Shown here piece by piece: positions 1 to 8,889 of a stretch of DNA of 64,000 nt (positions within the stretch are counted from its first letter, which is position 1; each line of letters opens with the position of its first letter). Location of the stretch: assembly GCA_020852705.1 (NCBI GenBank), contig JADZAP010000040.1:1-64000 (forward strand). Direction: 5' to 3'. Under the pieces are notes generated by a model. It was not told where the DNA came from, did not search any database, and saw only the letters and a program-made list of their open reading frames with translations. The DNA is from Ignavibacteria bacterium (GTDB lineage: Bacteria > Bacteroidota > Ignavibacteria > Tepidaquicellales > OLB5). Position numbers and translations under genes: made by a program.

Positions 1-1
1 C

Positions 2-55
2 AGAATAGAAGCAGGCAGTTTTACCGAGACAAAGAAGATGCTTTTAGTTAAGTAA
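2..55 (+). CDS. 3' end of a T9SS-secreted protein (partial)
   Basis: The window opens inside a gene. Frame 2 reads RIEAGSFTETKKMLLVK followed by TAA. This is the last strand of the type IX secretion C-terminal sorting domain, nearly identical to the ends of complete genes further on (FTETKKMLLIK at the protein ending at 4740). The body of the protein lies outside the window, so its function cannot be stated. A terminator hairpin follows about 35 bases later. Confidence 0.8.
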   Translation, partial: RIEAGSFTETKKMLLVK

Positions 56-90
56 TTTGATTTAATAAACAATATAAAAATTGTTTTACA

Positions 91-124
91 AAACCCGGTT
101 TTAGAAATAAAGCCGGGTTTTTGT
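91..124 (+). terminator. Rho-independent terminator
   Basis: The arms aaacccgg (91-98) and ccgggttt (113-120) form an 8-bp GC-rich stem followed by a T-rich run. It sits just after the stop codon of the partial T9SS gene. Confidence 0.8.
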
Positions 125-469
125 TTGAACTTTTGTTTAAATTATTTAATAAGCAATTCTTATAAATAAATACACATCTGCCCAAAATATAGTAACAGTA
201 TTTAACACAAATTACACTAATTATACTAATTAACACGAAATATAATCCCAAAATGCTATTTCTTGTTTTGAAAAGCATTAGAGCTCACAAAGTTGAATTT
301 TGAAGATTGATATTTATCATAATAGAAAACAATTAAAGAATATCCGGAAAAATATTAAATAGCATGAATTTTGATATTGTGCCATACCTTTTAGAAAGCA
401 GTGAAATAAATAATATGGTTTTACATTTTTTTAAATTGAAACTAAGTTAAAATTTTTATAATCTTGTAA
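125..469. other. Intergenic region with a short 9-bp tandem repeat
   Basis: No gene is supported here. The stretch is very AT-rich. At 205-240 it holds four consecutive 9-base units close to ACACTAATT (ACACAAATT, ACACTAATT, ATACTAATT, AACACGAAA). The promoter of the Kelch gene at 470 must lie here, but no clean TTTG/TAnnTTTG pair was found. Confidence 0.6.
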
Positions 470-1864
470 ATGCTGTATAAAGCTGCGATAATTTTAATGT
501 ATTTTATTTTGGGGCTAACCCTGCACTCTCAGGATAGTCCCTATTTTATTATAAATAAAAACGAACCTAAATCTTATCCTCTGCAATTTGCAGGTGATAC
601 AAATATATATGTGCAGGGTATATGGAGCAATTTAAGCAATCTGCCAAATGCTTTAATGGGTACAAATACATATTATGATTCCTTAGGAGCCAGAATATTT
701 ATTAGTGGAGGGTTAGGGTTAAATTCTGTACCAAATGATACCTGCCGTTGGTTTAATATTTCCACTGGTACATATCAGCAGGCAGCATTGCTTCCTGAAG
801 GAAGGTGGTCAGGTAAATTAGTTAAAGTTAAAAATGACCTGTATCTTGTTGGCTCAATTGATTCTTTTTTTACAAATCCTGATGGAATAATCTATAAGTA
901 TTCCCTTTCATTAAACCAATGGTCAGTTTGTGATACAATGCCCGCACCTTATTTGCAGGAGTGTGCTGTTTGTGTAATTAATGATAGTCTTATTGTAACT
1001 GTTGGAGGTTCTGAGAACGGTTTTTCTAATCCGAGGAATTTAGTAAGGGTATATAATCCGGCACTAAATCAGTGGATTAATACAAATGTATTTCCAATAA
1101 ACATAACAACAGCACATGCTGAGTTTAATATTTCAGAAGGTGATTCATCCGTATTTGTATTTGGGGGATACAGCTCGGGTAATCTGAATACTGTATATAA
1201 AGGAAAAATTTATTATAATAATTCAGATACTTTAAAATTTGCCTGGCAGCTATTTTGCAATACTCCGCTTAATACAGGCACATACAGAGTTGCAGGTACA
1301 AGATGGAAAGATTATATGTTATTTGGTCCTTCAATGTCAGGCAGTACAAGTATAAACAGTATATGGGGATTGAGTTACGTTGGGGGTTACGGTTACTGGA
1401 CAGGTTTTCAGCCGGGTTCACCTGATACGGCAGGAAATATTGCAACATTTTCTGCACTTAGCGGAAATGATTCAAATTATTTTTATTTATTTGGAGGATA
1501 TAAAAATCCGAATATATTGAATACGGTTTCAAAATATTCATTTATTACTCCTCCTCCAATTGGAATTTGGGGAAATCATGATGTTGTTCCGGAAAAATTT
1601 AAACTTTACCAAAATTATCCAAATCCGTTTAATCCACAAACTAAGATTAAATTTGAAATTCCTAAATATAGAACAGATACAGATATAACTTTAAAAATAT
1701 ATGATATAAGCGGAAGATTAGTTGCTGAATATATATTAAGCAACTATAAATACGGAATATATGAAATTAGCTTTAATGCATCAAATTTATCAAGCGGAAT
1801 ATATTTTTATACTTTAAGTTCCGGTGAAGAAAAAATCTCAAGAAAAATGATTATATTGAAATAA
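470..1864 (+). CDS. Kelch-repeat beta-propeller protein, T9SS cargo
   Basis: Predicted secreted protein of 464 residues. An N-terminal signal peptide (MLYKAAIILMYFILGLTLHS) is followed by Kelch-like blades, recognisable by repeated glycine pairs and a later Trp (VGGSENG, VFGGYSSG, LFGGYKN). The C-terminal ~85 residues form a type A T9SS sorting domain (QNYPNPFNPQTKIKFEIP ... SGIYFYTLSSGEEKISRKMIILK). The known role of this tail is export across the outer membrane and attachment to or release from the cell surface. The ligand of the propeller is unknown. It is the first of three tandem Kelch/T9SS paralogues, suggesting local duplication. Confidence 0.85.
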   Translation: MLYKAAIILMYFILGLTLHSQDSPYFIINKNEPKSYPLQFAGDTNIYVQGIWSNLSNLPNALMGTNTYYDSLGARIFISGGLGLNSVPNDTCRWFNISTGTYQQAALLPEGRWSGKLVKVKNDLYLVGSIDSFFTNPDGIIYKYSLSLNQWSVCDTMPAPYLQECAVCVINDSLIVTVGGSENGFSNPRNLVRVYNPALNQWINTNVFPINITTAHAEFNISEGDSSVFVFGGYSSGNLNTVYKGKIYYNNSDTLKFAWQLFCNTPLNTGTYRVAGTRWKDYMLFGPSMSGSTSINSIWGLSYVGGYGYWTGFQPGSPDTAGNIATFSALSGNDSNYFYLFGGYKNPNILNTVSKYSFITPPPIGIWGNHDVVPEKFKLYQNYPNPFNPQTKIKFEIPKYRTDTDITLKIYDISGRLVAEYILSNYKYGIYEISFNASNLSSGIYFYTLSSGEEKISRKMIILK

Positions 1865-1887
1865 CTATAATAGTTAACTAATTTTCT

Positions 1888-1920
1888 TATTGCATACCCC
1901 ATTTTCTTTAGTTAATTTTG
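1888..1920 (+). promoter_or_regulatory. Bacteroidetes-type promoter for the second Kelch gene
   Basis: TAATTTTG at 1913-1920 fits the Bacteroidetes -7 consensus TAnnTTTG. A TATTG element about 20 bases upstream (1888-1892) is a plausible -33 box. The following leader carries a strong Shine-Dalgarno-like GGGGGAGG (1944-1951) ahead of the ATG at 1960. This is inferred from the consensus; no transcription data exist here. Confidence 0.5.
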
Positions 1921-1959
1921 GCTAACTGAACAATTATCAGTTATGGGGGAGGTTGCAAA

Positions 1960-3267
1960 ATGAAAAAGAGATTATTGTATTTTCTTTTATCCTTATTAAT
2001 TTCAAACATATTAATTACATATTCACAGGTAAAACAACCTAATCAATGGTGCGGAAATTTTCCGTCATTACCGGGCAGCGGTACATTATGGGGGCATGCA
2101 TCAGTGGTAAAAGGTGATACGGTATATGTTGCCGGGGGTTCATCTACCGGTGCACCGAGTACCAATTTTTATAAATATTCCATAAGCGGAAATGTATGGA
2201 CAACTGGATTGGGAACACCAATTGCAAAATCGGGCGGGGATTTAGTGGCATGCGGTAATAAGATATATTACATTGGCGGAGGCAGTTCCACAATAAATAT
2301 TGGTACACCCGAAACTTTTGTTTATAATATATCAACAGGTCAATGGAGTGCATTGGCAAATATACCAACACCTGTTACAGGAAACGTTGCTGAGTGTTAC
2401 AGAGACAGTATAATTTATTGTATGCTTGGCGGCTGGAATACTTATGAAAGACTTATACAGGTATATAATGTAAACACTAATACATGGAGCCAGGCAACAC
2501 AAATTTCATCAGGCAACGGCAGAAGAAGTTTTGCAGGCGGAATTTTGGGGAATAAATTGTTTGTATGTGCAGGTTTTTCAGGATCATTCAGGAATGATTT
2601 TTGGATTGGCACCATTAATCCGGCAAATCCGCTTCAGATAACATGGGTACAGAAGCCAAATATTTCAGTTGCTACAAGCCGCCCGGGCGGAACTGCAATT
2701 TTAGGAAAGTTTTATGTAATTATGGGTGAAATAAACGGAGGGTCGGGAAATGATTCAGTTGCAATTTGGGATACCACTATAAATGCATGGAGCTATAAAG
2801 ATGGAAAGCCCATAAGAACAAATAATCTTAACGGGTCAGTTTCTGCTAGTATAACATATTGCAATAATATTCCGGGTGTAAAGATTTGGTGTGCGGGTGG
2901 TTCAATACAGGGGCAAACTAACAGGCCTCTAGATGTTTTTGCAGATACATGCTTATTAAATTGTTCTGATCCGCTAACAGGCATACAGGGAAATATGTTG
3001 CCGGCAGTATATAAACTTGAACAAAACTATCCAAATCCGTTTAATCCGCAGACAAAAATTTCATTTGAAATTCCGGTAAGTACTGTAGTTAAAATTACAA
3101 TAACCGATATTTTAGGCAAGGAACTAAGTATAATTAAAAACGAATTTTCTAATTCTGGTTCTTATGAGGTTTTATTTGATGGTACAGGATTTTCAAGCGG
3201 TATATATTTTTACAAGATGGAAACAGGAGATTTTAGCGCATCCAAGAAGATGGTATTAATAAAGTAA
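1960..3267 (+). CDS. Kelch-repeat beta-propeller protein, T9SS cargo
   Basis: 435 residues with a signal peptide (MKKRLLYFLLSLLISN...). The body has Kelch-like repeats with GG-plus-aromatic signatures (YVAGGSSTG, YYIGGGSST, CMLGGWNTY, WCAGGSIQG) and ends in a T9SS sorting domain (EQNYPNPFNPQTKISFEIP ... FSASKKMVLIK). It resembles the genes before and after it in layout and motif spacing. Predicted to be an extracellular propeller; its binding partner is not deducible. The strong GGGGGAGG site eight bases before the ATG supports this start. Confidence 0.85.
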   Translation: MKKRLLYFLLSLLISNILITYSQVKQPNQWCGNFPSLPGSGTLWGHASVVKGDTVYVAGGSSTGAPSTNFYKYSISGNVWTTGLGTPIAKSGGDLVACGNKIYYIGGGSSTINIGTPETFVYNISTGQWSALANIPTPVTGNVAECYRDSIIYCMLGGWNTYERLIQVYNVNTNTWSQATQISSGNGRRSFAGGILGNKLFVCAGFSGSFRNDFWIGTINPANPLQITWVQKPNISVATSRPGGTAILGKFYVIMGEINGGSGNDSVAIWDTTINAWSYKDGKPIRTNNLNGSVSASITYCNNIPGVKIWCAGGSIQGQTNRPLDVFADTCLLNCSDPLTGIQGNMLPAVYKLEQNYPNPFNPQTKISFEIPVSTVVKITITDILGKELSIIKNEFSNSGSYEVLFDGTGFSSGIYFYKMETGDFSASKKMVLIK

Positions 3268-3369
3268 AAACAGGCAGTTGTAAAAATAAAATTTTCAGCT
3301 AACCAATTAACGGTATAGCAATATCGTTACAAGGTAGTTAATTTTAAGTAATTTAATCAAGTGATAAAA

Positions 3370-4740
3370 ATGAAAAAATTAATTACCCTCCTTTTATTTA
3401 TTGTCAATTTTGGGATAATCATTGCTCAAAACCAGGACTTTGACGATAAATCTTCATATTCAAACTCATACACACCGCCGGTTCTGCAGTATCAGTTATC
3501 GGGAATATGGACAATTTTAACAAATTCACCTAATTCTGTTTCAAGAAGCTGCTGTGCTTATGTTGAAATAAGCGGTGTGCCGTATTTGTATCAATTTGGA
3601 GGCGGTAACTCGAATACTGAATTAAAAAGGGTAGCCCGTTTAAATCTACAGACAAATACATGGCAAAATAATTATTCCACTATGCCGTATCCAATTTCTT
3701 CTGGAACAGCAATTCCAATGAACGGGGGAACAGAGATATATGTATTTGGCGGTAATTATCCAAGTTCACTTGGTAAGACATTAAAATATAATGTTTCATC
3801 AAACAGCTGGCAAACATTAAATAATATGTCAACAAAAATAACAGATGCGTTGGTAGTAAAATACAATGAATCAAAGATTATTGTTATTGGCGGAGGTGAT
3901 GGATATTTTGGGAATTCTTCACTAAAAACAAATAAGGTACAGGTTTTTAATATTGCCGGAAACAGCTATTCGTATTCAAATAATCTCCCTTTACCAATTT
4001 CAATGCTTGGAGGGGGTATATACAGAGATACTATAATTACAATAGGAGGATACACAGGCGGTAATGCAATTGCAAACTGTTACAAGGGTGTAATAAATCC
4101 AAATGACATGAGTATCACATGGAGTCAGATTAGTGATTATCCGGCAGGTTCAGTAACGAGACCTGCATCTTATGTTGCGGTAAAAAATACAGGAGTTGGT
4201 ATAATGTGTACAGGCGGTGCAATTGGAGGAACTGACCCTACTGATCAAACACATTTCTGGAATTTTTGCACACAATCCTGGCAGGGAGGTCTTCCTGATA
4301 ATACACAGGCAAGATCAAACTATAAAGCTTGCGGTAAAGGTTATGATGTAATTTATACTGTTGGAGGTTACCAGACAAATAACAGTTCTAATCGTACCGA
4401 AAAGATCACTTTTCAGACTATTGAAGGACCCTGTATGAATATGGTTGGTTTAGAAAACGGAAATAATACAATTCCTTCAAATTATGAGCTTAAACAAAAT
4501 TATCCCAATCCATTTAATCCGGAAACAAAGATCAGTTTTTCACTTCCGCAGGGTGGATATGTTAAACTTACAGTAAGTGATATAACAGGAAAAATTCTGG
4601 ATGAACCTTTAAGCAAGATATTAACAGCAGGAAATCATACAATTTCATATAATGCATCAATGCTCCCAAGCGGTATATATTTTTATACTTTATCAGCATC
4701 AGGGTTTACCGAAACAAAGAAAATGCTGTTAATTAAATAA
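3370..4740 (+). CDS. Kelch-repeat beta-propeller protein, T9SS cargo
   Basis: 456 residues from the ATG at 3370, which begins a good signal peptide (MKKLITLLLFIVNFGIIIA). An in-frame GTG at 3361 would add only three residues and is less likely. Kelch-type blades are visible (YQFGGGNSN, YVFGGNYPS, VIGGGDGYFG, TIGGYTGG, YTVGGYQTN), followed by a T9SS domain (KQNYPNPFNPETKISFSLP ... FTETKKMLLIK). Third member of the tandem Kelch set; a hairpin terminator follows the stop. Confidence 0.85.
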   Translation: MKKLITLLLFIVNFGIIIAQNQDFDDKSSYSNSYTPPVLQYQLSGIWTILTNSPNSVSRSCCAYVEISGVPYLYQFGGGNSNTELKRVARLNLQTNTWQNNYSTMPYPISSGTAIPMNGGTEIYVFGGNYPSSLGKTLKYNVSSNSWQTLNNMSTKITDALVVKYNESKIIVIGGGDGYFGNSSLKTNKVQVFNIAGNSYSYSNNLPLPISMLGGGIYRDTIITIGGYTGGNAIANCYKGVINPNDMSITWSQISDYPAGSVTRPASYVAVKNTGVGIMCTGGAIGGTDPTDQTHFWNFCTQSWQGGLPDNTQARSNYKACGKGYDVIYTVGGYQTNNSSNRTEKITFQTIEGPCMNMVGLENGNNTIPSNYELKQNYPNPFNPETKISFSLPQGGYVKLTVSDITGKILDEPLSKILTAGNHTISYNASMLPSGIYFYTLSASGFTETKKMLLIK

Positions 4741-4763
4741 AAAATTTAAAAATTTGAGTTTTT

Positions 4764-4800
4764 GCCTCAAAATTAGCAATTTTGGGGCTTTTTTATTTAT
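4764..4800 (+). terminator. Rho-independent terminator
   Basis: gcctcaaaatt (4764-4774) pairs with aattttggggc (4778-4788), with one G-T pair and a 3-base loop, followed directly by a run of T. It separates the Kelch block from the FG-GAP gene. Confidence 0.8.
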
Positions 4801-4871
4801 AAATTTAGGATTGTAATATTATTTAAAAAATATTATAATATGGCTATCAATAAATAATATTTCCCATAATA

Positions 4872-6644
4872 ATGAGATTAAAATTTTTACAATTTTTCTT
4901 TTTTGTATTTATTTTTCTGTTTTCAAACGTTTATTCTCAAACATATCAGAATATAGCCCAACAAATAGGCATTAATTCAACCTATTTTGATGATTACTAT
5001 ATACCGGGTGGCGGTGCAGGCTTTGCTGATTTTGATAATGATGGTGATATAGACCTATTAGTAGCAAGCCGAACGCATTTTATTATGTACCGCAACGATA
5101 ATGGAATATTCACCGATATAACTTCGCAATCAGGAATTAATTTTACAGGTGATTGTTTAAAATCAGTTGTTTGGGGAGATTTTAATAATGATGGCTGGAG
5201 AGATGTATATCTAACAAGCTGGTATTCAGGGAGCAGACTATACAAGAATAACGGAAACGGAACATTTAGTGATATTACTGCTTCATCAGGAGTTTCAATT
5301 AATTTCAACTATCAAACTACCACGGCAGCGTGGGGAGATATAAACCGTGACGGATTACTTGACCTTTATGTTGGAAATTATGGAAATATAGAAAATGCCG
5401 GAGAGCAGCCAAATTATTTTTTTAAAAATAACGGAAACGAAACATTTACAGATATTACAGAATCATCCGGTGCAAAAGACAGTTTATATAAAAAACCTCT
5501 TGCAATTGTGATTTTTGATTTCAATATGGATGGATGGCAGGATATTTATATTGCAATGGATAAGCATCAAAGATCAACTTTGTTTAAAAATCTTGGCAAC
5601 AGTACTTTTCAGGATGTTACTTATTCATCAAATACCATGTGTTATTTTGATGCAATGGGAATTGCTGTTGGTGACTATAACCATGATGGATTACTTGATA
5701 TGCATGTGAGTAACGGACCTCCGGGAAATGCAACATTTAAAAATAACGGAAACGGAACATTTACAGATGTAGCAGTTCAAACAAATACGACAATAAATAA
5801 AGAATGCTGGGGCAACAGTTTTATAGATTACGATAATGACGGCTGGTGCGATTTGTATGCAACGGCATCTGCTGGTATTGATATGTGTGATGTTTTATAT
5901 AAAAATAATCAAAACGGAACGTTTTCTAATATAGGCTTTAGTATAGGAATTGGGGACTCAACATTTAGTTACGGGGTTGCAAAAGGAGACTATAATAATG
6001 ATGGATATCCGGATATAATGACTACGATGTCAAGGGATTCAGTTGCACATTTTTATAAAAACAGCGGAGGTACAAACAACTGGATAAAACTTAAATGCAT
6101 TGGTGTACAGTCAAATAAAGATGCAATTGGTTCAATAGTTACAACTTATGCAGGGGGAGTTATTAACAGACAGGTAATACTTGGCGGCAGCAGTTATTTA
6201 AGCAGTGATGATGTTGAGCTGATATTTGGAATAGGCAGTAATCAGCAAGCTGATTCAATTGTAATATTATGGCCAAGCGGAATTATTGACAGGTCAATTA
6301 ATATACAGAAAAATAACAGATATACTGCATTGGAAGGAAGCGGAGTAATTGGGATTACTCCAATAAGTTCAGAAGTTCCTTCATCGTTTTCACTTTCTCA
6401 AAATTATCCCAATCCGTTTAATCCGGGGACAAAAATTAAATTTTCAATAAAGTTCACAACAAAAGTAAATCTTTCGGTTTTTGATATGACAGGAAAGCTG
6501 GTTGAAACATTAATTGATCAGAATTTAATTCCGGGCACTTATGAATCTGATTTTAACAGCAGAAATCTTTCAAGCGGAGTATATTTTTACAGACTGAATG
6601 CGGGTGGATTTACAGAAACAAAGAAAATGTCATTTATAAAATAA
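4872..6644 (+). CDS. FG-GAP/VCBS-repeat protein with ASPIC/UnbV domain, T9SS cargo
   Basis: 590 residues. A signal peptide (MRLKFLQFFFFVFIFLFSNVYS) is followed by repeated calcium-binding-like motifs of the FG-GAP/VCBS class (DFDNDGDIDLLVA, DFNNDGWRDVYLT, DINRDGLLDLYVG, DYDNDGWCDLYAT, DYNNDGYPDIMTT). About residues 400-490 match the ASPIC/UnbV (CRTAC1-like) domain (IGSIVTTYAGG ... ILWPSGIIDR). A T9SS sorting domain ends the protein (QNYPNPFNPGTKIKFSI ... FTETKKMSFIK). Such proteins are extracellular propellers; no enzymatic role can be read. Near-identical 33-base segments encode two of the repeats. Confidence 0.88.
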   Translation: MRLKFLQFFFFVFIFLFSNVYSQTYQNIAQQIGINSTYFDDYYIPGGGAGFADFDNDGDIDLLVASRTHFIMYRNDNGIFTDITSQSGINFTGDCLKSVVWGDFNNDGWRDVYLTSWYSGSRLYKNNGNGTFSDITASSGVSINFNYQTTTAAWGDINRDGLLDLYVGNYGNIENAGEQPNYFFKNNGNETFTDITESSGAKDSLYKKPLAIVIFDFNMDGWQDIYIAMDKHQRSTLFKNLGNSTFQDVTYSSNTMCYFDAMGIAVGDYNHDGLLDMHVSNGPPGNATFKNNGNGTFTDVAVQTNTTINKECWGNSFIDYDNDGWCDLYATASAGIDMCDVLYKNNQNGTFSNIGFSIGIGDSTFSYGVAKGDYNNDGYPDIMTTMSRDSVAHFYKNSGGTNNWIKLKCIGVQSNKDAIGSIVTTYAGGVINRQVILGGSSYLSSDDVELIFGIGSNQQADSIVILWPSGIIDRSINIQKNNRYTALEGSGVIGITPISSEVPSSFSLSQNYPNPFNPGTKIKFSIKFTTKVNLSVFDMTGKLVETLIDQNLIPGTYESDFNSRNLSSGVYFYRLNAGGFTETKKMSFIK

Positions 6645-6658
6645 TTATAATTTTTAAA

Positions 6659-8005
6659 ATGAAATTAACCAAAATATTAAACTTAACAGCATTTATTATT
6701 TTTATTGTTATTTTTAATAAATGCAGTGATGAAAATGTAAGCCAGTCAAATCAAAATACATCGCCATCTGTACCTGCCTCTCAGATAGATGCAAAGTATG
6801 CATTGGATTGGCTGGATATTGAGTATCAAATAGTTGCTGACCAGCATGACGATAGTCCACCGCCACCATCAAGATTGATTGGTTACACCTGCGTAGCAAT
6901 ATATGAATGTGTTGCTCCGGGTATACCGCTTTCAAGATCATTGAGCGGGCAGCTTAATGCAATGCCCCCAATGCCACAAATAGATAAAACTAAGGAGTAT
7001 GACTGGCCAACGGTAATTGCTGCTGCAATGCGACCTGTAATTAATGTTTCTTACGATACATTATTTCCTTCAGCGGTAACATTGGTAAATAATCATTATA
7101 ATAGTGTGATTACCGAAAGACAAGCAGCAGTATCACAGGATGTTATTGACAGATCAATAGAGCATGGGTTGGCAATAGCAAACGTTATTAACAACTGGAT
7201 ATTAACAGATGGTTATACTGAGACCAGAAATATGGTTTATGTACCGCCTCCACGGTCACAAAATCCCGCTAACTGGGAGCCGGTGAATCCGGGTGATATG
7301 GCTAATGAACCATATTGGGGAATTTTGAGACCATTTGTTATTCAGAATCCTGAACAATTTTATGTTGATCCGCCACCATTTAGCACTGATACTAATTCAG
7401 TAATGTACAAAGATGCGATGGAATTGGTGCATATTGCACAGGGACTGACAGCAGAAGAAAAAAGAATTGCAAATTTCTGGAATGATAAAGTAAGAACCGG
7501 AACTCCCGGAGGGCACTGGGCAAAGATAATGAATCAGGTAGCCAAACAGCTTAATTTAAAGTTAGATAGAGTTGCACAAATGTATGCCTATATGGGTCCT
7601 ACAATTGCGGATGGATTTATTGTCTGCTGGCGTGCAAAATATCATTATAATCTTTTAAGACCGCAGACATATATATATGATTATATAACTCAAAACTGGT
7701 TTCCGTATTTAATAACTCCATCTTTCCCATCATATCCATCAGGTCATTCAAGTTTATCAGGAGGAACTGCGGAAGTTATGCATGAATTATTTGGTGACGT
7801 ACATTTTACAGATTATACACATAATGAAATAGGTTATATTCCCAGATCTTTTGATACTTTTTATCAAGCTGCTTATGAAGCAGCATATTCGAGACAATAT
7901 GGAGGAATTCATTTCAGATTTGATTCAGATAACGGAATTCAGTCAGGTAAATTATTAGGAAGATATGTACTTAATCATATTCATTTATCTATGATATCGC
8001 AATAA
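6659..8005 (+). CDS. Vanadium-dependent haloperoxidase-like PAP2 protein
   Basis: 448 residues of the vanadium haloperoxidase / type 2 phosphatidic acid phosphatase superfamily. The three signature motifs are complete: K327-x6-RP (KYHYNLLRP), PSGH (SYPSGHSS) and SRx5Hx3D (SRQYGGIHFRFD). In the family these bind vanadate or phosphate and supply the catalytic His residues. The N-terminus is hydrophobic and ends at a Cys (IFNKCSDEN), suggesting a lipoprotein or secreted protein, though the lipobox is not canonical. It starts 14 bases after the FG-GAP gene and is probably co-transcribed. Sequence alone cannot decide between haloperoxidase and phosphatase activity. Confidence 0.85.
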   Translation: MKLTKILNLTAFIIFIVIFNKCSDENVSQSNQNTSPSVPASQIDAKYALDWLDIEYQIVADQHDDSPPPPSRLIGYTCVAIYECVAPGIPLSRSLSGQLNAMPPMPQIDKTKEYDWPTVIAAAMRPVINVSYDTLFPSAVTLVNNHYNSVITERQAAVSQDVIDRSIEHGLAIANVINNWILTDGYTETRNMVYVPPPRSQNPANWEPVNPGDMANEPYWGILRPFVIQNPEQFYVDPPPFSTDTNSVMYKDAMELVHIAQGLTAEEKRIANFWNDKVRTGTPGGHWAKIMNQVAKQLNLKLDRVAQMYAYMGPTIADGFIVCWRAKYHYNLLRPQTYIYDYITQNWFPYLITPSFPSYPSGHSSLSGGTAEVMHELFGDVHFTDYTHNEIGYIPRSFDTFYQAAYEAAYSRQYGGIHFRFDSDNGIQSGKLLGRYVLNHIHLSMISQ

Positions 8006-8020
8006 ATTTTATTTAATAAA

Positions 8021-8052
8021 AAACCCCGTCAAAATTTAGACGGGGTTTTTTT
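8021..8052. terminator. Bidirectional terminator
   Basis: aaaccccgtc (8021-8030) and gacggggttt (8039-8048) form a perfect 10-bp stem around an 8-base loop. There is a T run on the + side and an A run on the other, so it can serve both converging genes (ends at 8005 and 8066). Confidence 0.85.
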
Positions 8053-8065
8053 TATTCTGAATATT

Positions 8066-8875
8066 TTAACTAGTACTTGTTGTTTTTTTGAATAAATTAA
8101 AAACAGAACTCTTGACATATTCTTTTTCAGTTATTAACCATAAAGCAAGAATTGCAGCATAACTGCCGCCGCGTTCAATCCATTCAAATACGGGCCAATG
8201 GGGATAAAATAATTCGCTTCCTGCTTTCCAAACAAAAAGCATAATCAAAACCGGTCTTATCGGTTTTATTAAAACCGTAAATGCAGCAATTATTTCAAAC
8301 ACTCCTGCAATTTGAGCGGTGATAGCAGGATTTGAAAATCCCAGTGAGGAATATTGACTTATTAATCCCTGTTTTTGAATAACATTAAGCCATCCGTGAC
8401 CGGCAAGCAATAAAAAGACAGTAAACCGTAAGCATAAAGCAACTCTATGCAAAGTATCAGGATCAGCTTTTATATCAGGTTCAATTTTTTTAAACCAGCC
8501 TTTAAACTTGTTTCCTAAACCGTAAAGCAACAGCATAGCAAGGGGAATACCGAAGTTTCCGGCTCGTTCAATAAATTCTGCAAATGGTTCAGATGAAAGA
8601 GGTCTAAGCAAAGCAGTAAAAATACCCCAAAAAACCAGCCAGCCCGGTATAATTCTAATTGGATAAACCAGCATTATTAAACCCATTAAAATATCAAATG
8701 AACCTACTACAGGCATTAGGCGGTATGCAGTTATTTCACCAATTCCGAATACACCAAAATAATTGCACCAAATTTGTTTGGTAATGATGCCAAATACACC
8801 ATGTCCAATAAAACACATAGCAATGGCAATTTTGAAAATGTAGAATAATTTTTTTTCTAAACTTAGATTCTTCAT
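8066..8875 (-). CDS. DoxX-like membrane protein with internal duplication
   Basis: 269 residues, mostly hydrophobic, with about eight predicted membrane helices. The two halves look like copies of one four-helix DoxX-type unit. IGHGVFGIITKQ ... GSFDILMGLIMLVYPIR ... FIERAGNFGIPLAMLLL in the first half parallels AGHGWLNVIQKQ ... GVFEIIAAFTVLIKPIR ... WIERGGSYAAILALWLI in the second. DoxX-family proteins are linked to quinone or redox functions in some organisms, but no specific role can be assigned. It lies 14 bases downstream of the M20 amidohydrolase, at the distal end of the polysaccharide transcription unit. Confidence 0.7.
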   Translation of the reverse strand: MKNLSLEKKLFYIFKIAIAMCFIGHGVFGIITKQIWCNYFGVFGIGEITAYRLMPVVGSFDILMGLIMLVYPIRIIPGWLVFWGIFTALLRPLSSEPFAEFIERAGNFGIPLAMLLLYGLGNKFKGWFKKIEPDIKADPDTLHRVALCLRFTVFLLLAGHGWLNVIQKQGLISQYSSLGFSNPAITAQIAGVFEIIAAFTVLIKPIRPVLIMLFVWKAGSELFYPHWPVFEWIERGGSYAAILALWLITEKEYVKSSVFNLFKKTTSTS

Positions 8876-8889
8876 GAATGAAAAAAAAT

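Noticed and set aside
4997-5308. 103-codon antisense frame within the FG-GAP gene
   Set aside because: Antisense shadow of the repeated Asp/Gly codons; no start signal and no family.
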